A stretch of DNA of 64,000 nt from contig NZ_JAYDCJ010000003.1 in NCBI RefSeq assembly GCF_034555935.1, forward strand, positions 2,108,001-2,172,000, written 5' to 3'. Below are positions 1 through 9,271 of this stretch, piece by piece; position 1 is the stretch's first letter, and the number at the start of each line of letters is the position of its first letter. The translations under genes were made by a program, and so were the position numbers. This DNA comes from Marinobacter qingdaonensis. GTDB taxonomy: Bacteria > Pseudomonadota > Gammaproteobacteria > Pseudomonadales > Oleiphilaceae. Below the pieces are notes generated by a model that made no database searches, was not told the DNA's origin, and saw nothing but the letters and a program-made list of their open reading frames with translations.

Positions 1-110
1 CCATGCATTCCGGGCACGTGGAGGCCGAGGCTGCGACTAACTGACGGTTGCGTTGGCGCGATCAATACCGTTCAATCAGAACCTTACCAAGATCATAGGG
101 GAGACTGTTG

Positions 111-779
111 ATGGGGCAGCTAGACCATCTTCTTGAAAACAACAAGGCCTGGGCCGAGGGCATCAAGTCCGAGGACCCGACCTTCTTCGAGCGTTTGTCC
201 GCGCAGCAGGCGCCGGAATACCTGTGGATCGGCTGCGCCGACAGCCGGGTGCCGGCGAACCAGATCGTCGATCTAATGCCGGGCGAACTGTTCGTGCACC
301 GGAACGTCGCCAACGTGGTGGTGCACACCGACTTCAACTGCCTGTCGGTGCTGCAGTTTGCGGTTGAGGTGCTCAAGGTTAAACACGTGATGGTGGTGGG
401 CCATTACAGCTGTGGCGGGGTTAAGGCGGCGCTGCTGAACCAGGGGGATGGACTGATCACCAACTGGTTGCGTCACGTTCAGGATGTCCGTGACCGGCAC
501 CAGCCAATCCTCGACGCCATCGACAGCGAAAAGGACCGGGTCGACCGCCTGTGCGAGCTGAACGTGGTCGAGCAGGTGCGTCACGTGTGCCAGACCAGCA
601 TCGTGCGCGAGGCCTGGAAACGCGGCCAGAAACTGACGGTCCACGGCTTCGTCTACGACCTGGCCGACGGCAAGCTGCGCGACATGGGTCTGAAGGTCGG
701 CAACGACGAGGAGCCCGAGCAGGTTCTGGAGCAGAGCATCCAGGAACTGGCGCAGCGTCCGGTGCGCGCAAGCCGGTAA
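111..779 (+). CDS. can: Beta-class carbonic anhydrase
   Basis: Interconverts CO2 and bicarbonate in the cytoplasm and so supplies bicarbonate to carboxylases. The zinc site is plain: C42-A-D44-S-R46 and H98-x2-C101, with the same residue numbers as E. coli Can. The length, 222 aa, is also normal for the family. An in-frame TTG at 108 directly precedes the ATG at 111. The ATG is preferred because GGGGAGA at 98-104 sits 6 nt upstream of it. The gene stands alone, about 100 bp before rsmC. The family is certain. Placement in the Can/CynT2 subgroup rests on the matching residue numbers and length. Confidence 0.95.
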   Translation: MGQLDHLLENNKAWAEGIKSEDPTFFERLSAQQAPEYLWIGCADSRVPANQIVDLMPGELFVHRNVANVVVHTDFNCLSVLQFAVEVLKVKHVMVVGHYSCGGVKAALLNQGDGLITNWLRHVQDVRDRHQPILDAIDSEKDRVDRLCELNVVEQVRHVCQTSIVREAWKRGQKLTVHGFVYDLADGKLRDMGLKVGNDEEPEQVLEQSIQELAQRPVRASR

Positions 780-881
780 TCCGGCAATATAAGTCCCAGG
801 TCGCCCGGGTCTGGCAAGACTCGGGCGCCGATTCCGGTTAGAGTAGCCCGTTTTACGGGTTTCCACGGGGTCGTATTGCCA

Positions 882-1940
882 ATGTCTGTTATGCCCAATT
901 CCCACGAAGCGCTGCTTCGCAATCGTGCCCGGCTGTCCGGCCGGGTCGCCCTGCTGGGCGTCAGCAGTCCGGCCTTGTTGGCGGAACTGCCGTCCGGTGG
1001 CCTGGTGATGACCGAACATGCAGGCTGCGCCAGCCAGCTCGAAGGGCAGGTAAACGGGGAGGCGGCCTGGCAGGTGGCTTTCGGATACGACCATCCGGCC
1101 CTGACCGCCGGTGGTTTCGACACCTTGGTGGTGTTCCTGCCCAAGGCCCGGGCCGAGCTGGACCTGCGGTTGAGTCTCGCCCGCTGGCTGGCGGCGCCGG
1201 GCGCCAGCCTGATTCTGCTGGGCGAAAAGAAAGAAGGCATCGCCGGCGCCGTCAAACAGCTGAAAGCCGTGGCGCCCCAGGCTGGCAAGATCGACAGTGC
1301 CCGGCACTGCCAGGTCTGGCTGGCGGACGGAATTGCGCCGCTGGCCGAGTTCCAGCTGGCCGACTGGATGCAGTGGCACGCTGTGACCCTGGCCGACACG
1401 TCGATTGAGGTCTCCGGGCTGCCCGGCATCTTCAGCCAGGGCGAGCTCGACGGCGGCACCGCCGTCCTGTTGCAAACCCTGGCGGACCTGCCGATGAAAG
1501 CCGATCGGATCCTGGATTTTGCCTGTGGCGCCGGCGTCATCGGCGCCTGGCACCAGGCCTGGCAGAAGGCTCAGGGCCGCGCCGTGAGTCCGGTGGATGG
1601 GGTTGATGTCCAGTCCCAGGCCGTGATCTGCGCCCGTGCGACCTACGACCGCAACGGCGCCGAGGGCACTATCATCGCCTCCGATGGCCTGGCCGAGGTC
1701 GATGGCCGCTGGCCGGCCATTGTCACCAACCCGCCGTTCCACACCGGGGTCAAAACCGACACCTCGATGACCGAGAATTTCCTGCGGGACGTGTCCCGGC
1801 ACCTCCAGTCCCGGGGCGAACTGCGCCTGGTGGCCAACAGTTTCCTGCCCTACGAATCCCTGATCCAACGCTTCATCGGGCCGGTCGAACGGTTGGTCGA
1901 GGACCGCCGCTTTACGGTGTACCGCGCCATTCGGCGCTGA
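882..1940 (+). CDS. rsmC: 16S rRNA m2G1207 methyltransferase RsmC
   Basis: Class I SAM-dependent methyltransferase that modifies guanine-1207 of 16S rRNA in the 30S subunit. The protein has two halves, as RsmC does. The N-terminal half is a degenerate methyltransferase fold. The C-terminal half has the SAM loop LDFACGAGVIGA (about residues 211-222) and the amino-methylation motif N283-P-P-F286, followed by HTG. At 352 aa it is close to E. coli RsmC (343). The ATG at 882 is chosen over a TTG at 876. The protein ends with an RFTVYR-like strand typical of RsmC. The next gene, rlmG, is a paralogue, so family assignment relies on the NPPFHTG context and the C-terminus. Confidence 0.88.
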   Translation: MSVMPNSHEALLRNRARLSGRVALLGVSSPALLAELPSGGLVMTEHAGCASQLEGQVNGEAAWQVAFGYDHPALTAGGFDTLVVFLPKARAELDLRLSLARWLAAPGASLILLGEKKEGIAGAVKQLKAVAPQAGKIDSARHCQVWLADGIAPLAEFQLADWMQWHAVTLADTSIEVSGLPGIFSQGELDGGTAVLLQTLADLPMKADRILDFACGAGVIGAWHQAWQKAQGRAVSPVDGVDVQSQAVICARATYDRNGAEGTIIASDGLAEVDGRWPAIVTNPPFHTGVKTDTSMTENFLRDVSRHLQSRGELRLVANSFLPYESLIQRFIGPVERLVEDRRFTVYRAIRR

Positions 1941-1966
1941 TCCGGACGTTTCCCCGCGCCAGAACG

Positions 1967-1990
1967 AAAAAAGCCCCTGGGGTGAGGGGC
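1967..1990 (-). terminator. Intrinsic terminator read on the minus strand
   Basis: GCCCCT at 1973-1978 pairs with AGGGGC at 1985-1990 around a 6-nt loop. Read on the minus strand the stem is followed by six T residues (1972 to 1967). On the plus strand no T run follows, so it does not end rsmC well. No minus-strand gene lies immediately upstream, which makes its target unclear. Confidence 0.6.
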
Positions 1991-2117
1991 AAAAGGTTCG
2001 CGTCCAAAACAACGGAGCCAACCGGAAACGGGTTAGCGCATGAACACCTCTCAAACTAGGGTTAATTTCTAGAGTATTCAGCCTAGAATGGCGCCTTTGT
2101 GACAAAAGCCCCCACGG

Positions 2118-3272
2118 ATGCCTGAAATGACAACTGCAACCCTTGATGCCCCGGCTGGCCCACTGACCCTGGCACGTCCCGGAGAGGGCGACGCGTCCCT
2201 GCGGGCCTGGGATGCGGCCGACGAGCTTTTGCTGCAGGAGGCCTTTGCTCGCCTGGAGCCCAGCCGGCAGCCGCGGGTTTTGGTGATCGACGACCAGTTC
2301 GGGGCCCTCACCTTGGGCCTGCAGCCGTTCCAGCCGGATCTGGTGGCCGACAGCGCGACCCTGCCGGCGGCCCTGGCCGACAACGCCGGGCTGAATCCGG
2401 GCCTGGCCAGCCTGCCCGAGGTGCGGTCCTGGCGCACTCCGCCCGATGCCCGCTACGACGCCGTGGTGCTGCGCATTCCCCGCCATGCGGACTATCTGGC
2501 CTGGCTGCTGCGCTGGGTCAATGATGTGCTGGCGGAGGACGGCCTGCTGCTGGCCGGTGGCATGATCAAGCACCTGCCCGATCGCGGTGTCGATGTTTTC
2601 GCTCAGGCGGTGACCACCGACACCGTGTGCCCGGCGCGGAAAAAGGCGCGGGTCATTGTCTGCCGGCCGGGAACCGCCGAGCTGGCCGATTGGTCCGGGA
2701 CCTGGAAAGGCTATAGCCCGGAGCAGGAATCGTTTGAGGTCTCGGCGCTGCCGGCGGTATTCGCCCGGGACAAGCTGGATATCGGCACCCGGCTGTTCCT
2801 GCCCCGGGTCCGGTCTGCGGTGGCCGCGGTGGCGCCCGGCGCCCGGGTACTGGATCTGGCCTGTGGCAACGGCGTGGTGGGGATGGTTGCGCTATCGGCC
2901 CGCCCGGATCTGGCGTTGACCTTCAGTGACGTCTCCAGCCAGGCCATTGTCAGTGCCGAGCGCAATGTCGAGGCAGCCTTTGCCGACAGCGACTGCACCT
3001 TTGACCATGCCGACGGCGTTGCCGCCGGCGCTGGCCGGTTTGATCTGATTCTGCTGAATCCGCCGTTCCACGAGGGTGGGGTAGTGGGGGACCACATCGC
3101 CCTGCGCCTGTTCGCCCGGGCGGCTCGCCATTTGGCGCCGGGTGGCCGGCTGCTGATGGTGGGTAACCGGCATCTGGGCTATCACCGCAGCCTGCGGCGC
3201 TTTTTCCCGCAGGTGCGGCAACTGGACGCCAACCCCAAGTTCGTGGTGTTGGAGGCCGCTACCAAGCGCTAG
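2118..3272 (+). CDS. rlmG: 23S rRNA m2G1835 methyltransferase RlmG
   Basis: SAM-dependent methyltransferase expected to modify guanine-1835 of 23S rRNA. The SAM loop LDLACGNGVVGM lies near residue 245, and N314-P-P-F-H-E-G is the catalytic motif. The C-terminus (VGNRHLGYHRSLRR, then NPKFVVLEA) closely resembles E. coli RlmG (NRHLDYFHKLKK, NKFVVLKA). The length of 384 aa matches RlmG (378). ATG 2118 is used; ATG 2127 is a possible alternative. A TAGAAT box at 2084-2089 could be its -10. The gene meets ribE tail-to-tail with a 6-bp gap. Confidence 0.88.
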   Translation: MPEMTTATLDAPAGPLTLARPGEGDASLRAWDAADELLLQEAFARLEPSRQPRVLVIDDQFGALTLGLQPFQPDLVADSATLPAALADNAGLNPGLASLPEVRSWRTPPDARYDAVVLRIPRHADYLAWLLRWVNDVLAEDGLLLAGGMIKHLPDRGVDVFAQAVTTDTVCPARKKARVIVCRPGTAELADWSGTWKGYSPEQESFEVSALPAVFARDKLDIGTRLFLPRVRSAVAAVAPGARVLDLACGNGVVGMVALSARPDLALTFSDVSSQAIVSAERNVEAAFADSDCTFDHADGVAAGAGRFDLILLNPPFHEGGVVGDHIALRLFARAARHLAPGGRLLMVGNRHLGYHRSLRRFFPQVRQLDANPKFVVLEAATKR

Positions 3273-3278
3273 ACGCGG

Positions 3279-3899
3279 TTAGCGGGGCTGGGGCGGCTGG
3301 TCGTAGCCCAGGCGTGCCAGCGTATCCACGATGGTCTGGGTCTGGCTGTCGATCTCCAGATTGACCCGGGTGCCTTCGGTGGCGGTGCCAAAGGTGGTGG
3401 CCCGAAGGGTTTCCGGAATCAGGTGAACATTGAAGCGGTTGTCCTGAACCTCGCCGATGGTCAGGCTGGCGCCGTTGATGGCGATGTAGCCCTTGGCGAA
3501 GATGTACTTCATCCACTGCTCGGGGACTTCGAACCAGAGCGTGACGTTGTTCTCCGGCCGAATAGTCTCGGTGATGGTGGCGGTGGTGTGAACGTGGCCG
3601 GACAGCAGGTGGCCGCCGATTTCGTCGCCGATGCGGGCCGCCCGCTCGAAATTGATCGAATCCCCGGGTTTCAGGTCGCCGAGGGTGGTCAGGCGCAGGG
3701 TTTCCTGGATGGCATCGAAGTACAGGGCGCTGCCTTCCTGGCGGGTGACGGTCAGGCAGGTGCCGTTGATGGCCACGGACGCGCCGATGGCAACGCCGTC
3801 GGTCTTATCCTCGGGCAGGCGGATCACGAAGGTGGTCAGCCCCGGGGCCGCCTGGACTTCCTCGACCGTTGCCATACCTTGAACTATGCCTGTGAACAT
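3279..3899 (-). CDS. ribE: Riboflavin synthase, alpha subunit
   Basis: Dismutates two 6,7-dimethyl-8-ribityllumazine molecules to riboflavin, the last step of vitamin B2 synthesis (named ribC in E. coli). It starts MFTGIVQ, the invariant N-terminus of the family, and has two tandem lumazine-binding barrels (about residues 1-97 and 98-200). NGTCLTV in the first repeat and NGASLTI in the second mark the duplicated motif. The length is 206 aa. The reading frame stays open further upstream, but GGAGG at 3907-3911 lies 7 nt before this ATG and fixes the start. No FMN riboswitch was seen in the 190 bp upstream. Confidence 0.95.
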   Translation of the reverse strand: MFTGIVQGMATVEEVQAAPGLTTFVIRLPEDKTDGVAIGASVAINGTCLTVTRQEGSALYFDAIQETLRLTTLGDLKPGDSINFERAARIGDEIGGHLLSGHVHTTATITETIRPENNVTLWFEVPEQWMKYIFAKGYIAINGASLTIGEVQDNRFNVHLIPETLRATTFGTATEGTRVNLEIDSQTQTIVDTLARLGYDQPPQPR

Positions 3900-4090
3900 A
3901 ACCACACCTCCGGGATTCGTCGTTGCCGCCACTTGAACGGGTCGCCAAGGATAGCGAGCGGTGTTGCCCTTGCCAAGTTGTTGGCCCCGGCGGCCAAGCC
4001 CGCAGACCTCAAGAATGGTCGGCGCCGGCCGATAGCCAGTGAGAACCCATGACATGGCAGTCACCTTATTGAGAAGCAGGACCCGTATCG

Positions 4091-5077
4091 ATGGCTGAAC
4101 ATCAAAGGCCCGCCCAAACCGTCCAGGACCCCAGCCCAGGTGCCGTATTGCGCCCGGGCCGGGCGGCCGACCCTGCGCCGGTTCAGGCCCCGGTAGCCAC
4201 GCCCTCCGGTTCGGGGTCGCCGGCGACCGCGCCCCAGCAGGGCCCGGAAGCGCAAGCGGCGGCCCTGGCCACGGCAACTGTGCCGTTGGCGGACACGGCC
4301 GCCGATCAGGCACCTGCCGTTGCTGCCGACGAAGGTGCGGGCGAGAAGTCTGGCGAGAACCCGGCGGACGGCTCGGAACAGGGCGCAGCGGCCGAGTCCG
4401 ACAACGCCGAGCAGAAGCCGCCGGCTCCCGACCAGGTCCAGGCCGAAGCCCGGCAGCGTCAGCTGCGGCTGATGCTGAGCCAGTGCGACCGGGTGCTGCT
4501 GATGGATTTCGAGCGCCTGGCCATGGCCGACTGGCCGGACGACTTCACCCTGGCCACCGCCAAGCGCAATCGGGATCTCTGGCTGTTCAGTGCCGTGGCA
4601 GCGGCGCTGCTGTTCCTCAGTGGCCTGACCGGGTTGGTACCGGCCTGGGTTGCCGGCACAGGGTTTGGCGCCTTCGTGGTGGTGATGCTGCTGGGCGTGC
4701 CGGCGGTCCGGCGCATCTACAACGCCCACCCTTCCTACTTCGATGTCATCATGAAACGCCGGCGCATGCTCAGTGACGCCAGGGCTCATGCCGCCCACCT
4801 TGAAGGGCAAGAGGGATTGATCTGGCAGTGCGCGCGCATGGCGGAGTTCAACGTGGCTTTGCGCAACAACCGGTTCAATCGGCTGCTGCGGCTGTCGGAG
4901 CAGCGGGTGTTGCCTCGGTATCTGACCCGTCGGGAACATGTGCGCCTGTATCTGATCTATCTATTGGAGGCTGAAAAAGCCTACGGCCGGGTGCAGGCCG
5001 CGTTTTTTGACGGCAACCAGCAAGCCCTTGATCGGGGATGGAAAGACGTCGCTGCCGAGCCTGAGCCGAGAACTTGA
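4091..5077 (+). CDS. Hypothetical two-TM protein with Pro/Ala-rich N-terminus
   Basis: Not recognised. The first roughly 115 residues are low complexity, rich in proline, alanine, glutamine and acidic residues, with no signal peptide. A short amphipathic stretch follows, then a hydrophobic hairpin (about residues 162-208, two membrane passes split by GLVPAWVAGTG), then a basic C-terminal domain (about 210-328) ending near PEPRT. The long disordered N-terminus next to a membrane hairpin suggests an inner-membrane protein with cytoplasmic ends, but no function can be given. It runs divergently from ribE and ends 58 bp before psrA, whose -35 box overlaps its last codons. Confidence 0.75.
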   Translation: MAEHQRPAQTVQDPSPGAVLRPGRAADPAPVQAPVATPSGSGSPATAPQQGPEAQAAALATATVPLADTAADQAPAVAADEGAGEKSGENPADGSEQGAAAESDNAEQKPPAPDQVQAEARQRQLRLMLSQCDRVLLMDFERLAMADWPDDFTLATAKRNRDLWLFSAVAAALLFLSGLTGLVPAWVAGTGFGAFVVVMLLGVPAVRRIYNAHPSYFDVIMKRRRMLSDARAHAAHLEGQEGLIWQCARMAEFNVALRNNRFNRLLRLSEQRVLPRYLTRREHVRLYLIYLLEAEKAYGRVQAAFFDGNQQALDRGWKDVAAEPEPRT

Positions 5078-5102
5078 CAAGGCTAACCTTCAAACGTATG
5101 TT
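5074..5102 (+). promoter_or_regulatory. psrA sigma-70 promoter
   Basis: TTGACA (5074-5079) is a perfect -35, with a 17-nt spacer and TATGTT (5097-5102) as -10. The -10 lies inside the first PsrA-type palindrome, so a bound repressor would block RNA polymerase. Confidence 0.7.
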
Positions 5103-5117
5103 TTAAACAGACGTTTG
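5091..5117. promoter_or_regulatory. Tandem PsrA operators
   Basis: Two abutting imperfect palindromes: CAAAC-GTAT-GTTTT (5091-5104) and TAAAC-AGAC-GTTTG (5104-5117). Both fit the known PsrA pattern (G/C)AAAC-N2-4-GTTT(G/C), each with one mismatched end base. They overlap the psrA promoter, pointing to autorepression that long-chain acyl ligands would relieve. Confidence 0.75.
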
Positions 5118-5135
5118 TGAGAGGCTTAAAACAAG

Positions 5136-5813
5136 ATGGCGCAGTCCGATACCGTTGACCGGATTCTTGATGCAGCCGAGGAGCTGTTTGCTGACCGGGG
5201 GTTTTCCGAAACCTCGCTCCGGATGATCACCAGTAAGGCTAAAGTAAACCTGGCCGCAGTCAATTACCACTTTGGCTCAAAGAACGCGCTTATTCACGCC
5301 GTTTTCGCCCGTTTTCTGACGCCGTTCTCCGCGACCCTGGAAAAAGCCTTCGATGAACTCGAAGACCGCTGCGACGGCAAGCCGCCGACCCTGAACCAGA
5401 CTCTCTGGGCCCTGACCGAGAGCGCCGTGCGCATGCCCCAGCGCAATGAGAAGGGCATCTCCATCTTCATGCGTCTGCTCGGGTTGGCCTACACCCAGTC
5501 TCAGGGCCACCTGCGCAAGTTCCTTGAACAGGAATACGGCGACCCGTTCAGCCGGTTCATGCGCCTGCTGAAAGAAGCCACACCGCAGTTGTCCGCCGTC
5601 GACCGCTACTGGCGCATCCAGTTCATGCTTGGCGCCACCGCCTTCACCATGTCCAGCAGCGACGCCTTGCGGGACATTCTGGAGAACAAGCTGGGCGTTG
5701 AAACCACGGTGCAGGAAATCGCCGCGCGCCTGGTGCCGTTCCTGGCGGCCGGCATGCAGGCCGAAGACACCATGTTGATTCCACCGGCCGGGAGCAAGGT
5801 CTCGGTTGCCTGA
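5136..5813 (+). CDS. psrA: TetR-family fatty-acid regulator PsrA
   Basis: DNA-binding repressor that in Pseudomonas senses long-chain fatty acids, represses beta-oxidation genes and itself, and activates rpoS. The N-terminal helix-turn-helix (about residues 10-55, ending NLAAVNYHFGSKNALI) is nearly identical to remembered P. aeruginosa PsrA, as is the opening MAQSDTVDRILDAAEELF. The remaining 170 residues form the helical ligand and dimer domain. The length is 225 aa. A weak Shine-Dalgarno (GAGAGG, 5119-5124) precedes the ATG. Two PsrA-type boxes lie directly upstream, which supports both the identity and autoregulation. Confidence 0.88.
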   Translation: MAQSDTVDRILDAAEELFADRGFSETSLRMITSKAKVNLAAVNYHFGSKNALIHAVFARFLTPFSATLEKAFDELEDRCDGKPPTLNQTLWALTESAVRMPQRNEKGISIFMRLLGLAYTQSQGHLRKFLEQEYGDPFSRFMRLLKEATPQLSAVDRYWRIQFMLGATAFTMSSSDALRDILENKLGVETTVQEIAARLVPFLAAGMQAEDTMLIPPAGSKVSVA

Positions 5814-5835
5814 TCTTCCCGCTCTCGGGTAGGCT

Positions 5836-5866
5836 TCCCTTTGGCACGTGCCATAAGGGAGCTTTT
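5836..5866 (+). terminator. Hairpin after psrA that buries the next gene's SD
   Basis: TCCCTT (5836-5841) pairs with AAGGGA (5855-5860) around a perfect 12-nt palindrome, TGGCACGTGCCA (5842-5853). TTTT follows at 5863-5866, so it can terminate psrA transcripts. The 3' arm is also the Shine-Dalgarno (AAGGGAG) of the downstream L,D-transpeptidase gene. Confidence 0.6.
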
Positions 5867-5871
5867 CCGGT

Positions 5872-6372
5872 TTGAGTCAGGACATTGCCGTCGCGCCTCG
5901 CATTCACATCAGTCTGGAGCACCAGCGCCTGACCCTGATCGGTCGGGACGGCGGGGTGGAAATCGAGTACCCGGTGTCCACCGGACTCAACGGCCCGGGC
6001 GAGCGTGATGGCAGCGGTTGTACCCCCCGGGGCGAGCATTTCATTCGCGCGCTGATCGGCGCCGACCAGCCCCTGCGCACCGTGTTCCGCGGTCGTCGAC
6101 CCACCGGCGAAATCTACTCTCCCGAATTGGCCCAGCAGCACCCCGGACGGGACTGGATACTGAGTCGCATCCTCTGGTTGTGCGGCCGGGAGTCCGGGAA
6201 AAACCGCGGTCCCGGGGTCGATACTTTTCGTCGCTTCATATACATTCACGGCACTCCGGACACGGAGCCCATGGGCGTTCCGCTGTCCCACGGCTGCGTG
6301 CGCATGCGCAACGACGATATCGTCGACCTGTTCGGTCGCGTTCAGGCCGGCATCGCCGTGTTCATTGACTAA
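5872..6372 (+). CDS. YkuD-domain L,D-transpeptidase
   Basis: Predicted to form 3-3 peptidoglycan cross-links or related murein links using a cysteine nucleophile. The YkuD signature is complete: H126, then S139-H140-G-C142-V-R144-M. The protein is only 166 aa and is the catalytic domain alone. No signal peptide or lipobox is visible, which is odd for an enzyme that should act outside the membrane; either export is unconventional or it acts on cytoplasmic substrates. The start is TTG at 5872, because no ATG or GTG fits and AAGGGAG at 5855-5861 is 10 nt upstream. That SD lies in a hairpin. Confidence 0.82.
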   Translation: MSQDIAVAPRIHISLEHQRLTLIGRDGGVEIEYPVSTGLNGPGERDGSGCTPRGEHFIRALIGADQPLRTVFRGRRPTGEIYSPELAQQHPGRDWILSRILWLCGRESGKNRGPGVDTFRRFIYIHGTPDTEPMGVPLSHGCVRMRNDDIVDLFGRVQAGIAVFID

Positions 6373-6395
6373 TCCCGTTTGATCAGAGGCCACCG

Positions 6396-9248
<2,853 letters not shown>

Positions 9249-9271
9249 TACTCCACATCTGAATCAGGCGT

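Noticed and set aside
273..2573. Minus-strand open frame of 766 codons opposite can, rsmC and rlmG
   Set aside because: It lies antisense to three well-supported genes. It has the biased composition of a GC-rich shadow frame and no domain.
3900..4090. FMN riboswitch upstream of riboflavin synthase
   Set aside because: None of the conserved aptamer segments were found in the 190 bp before ribE.
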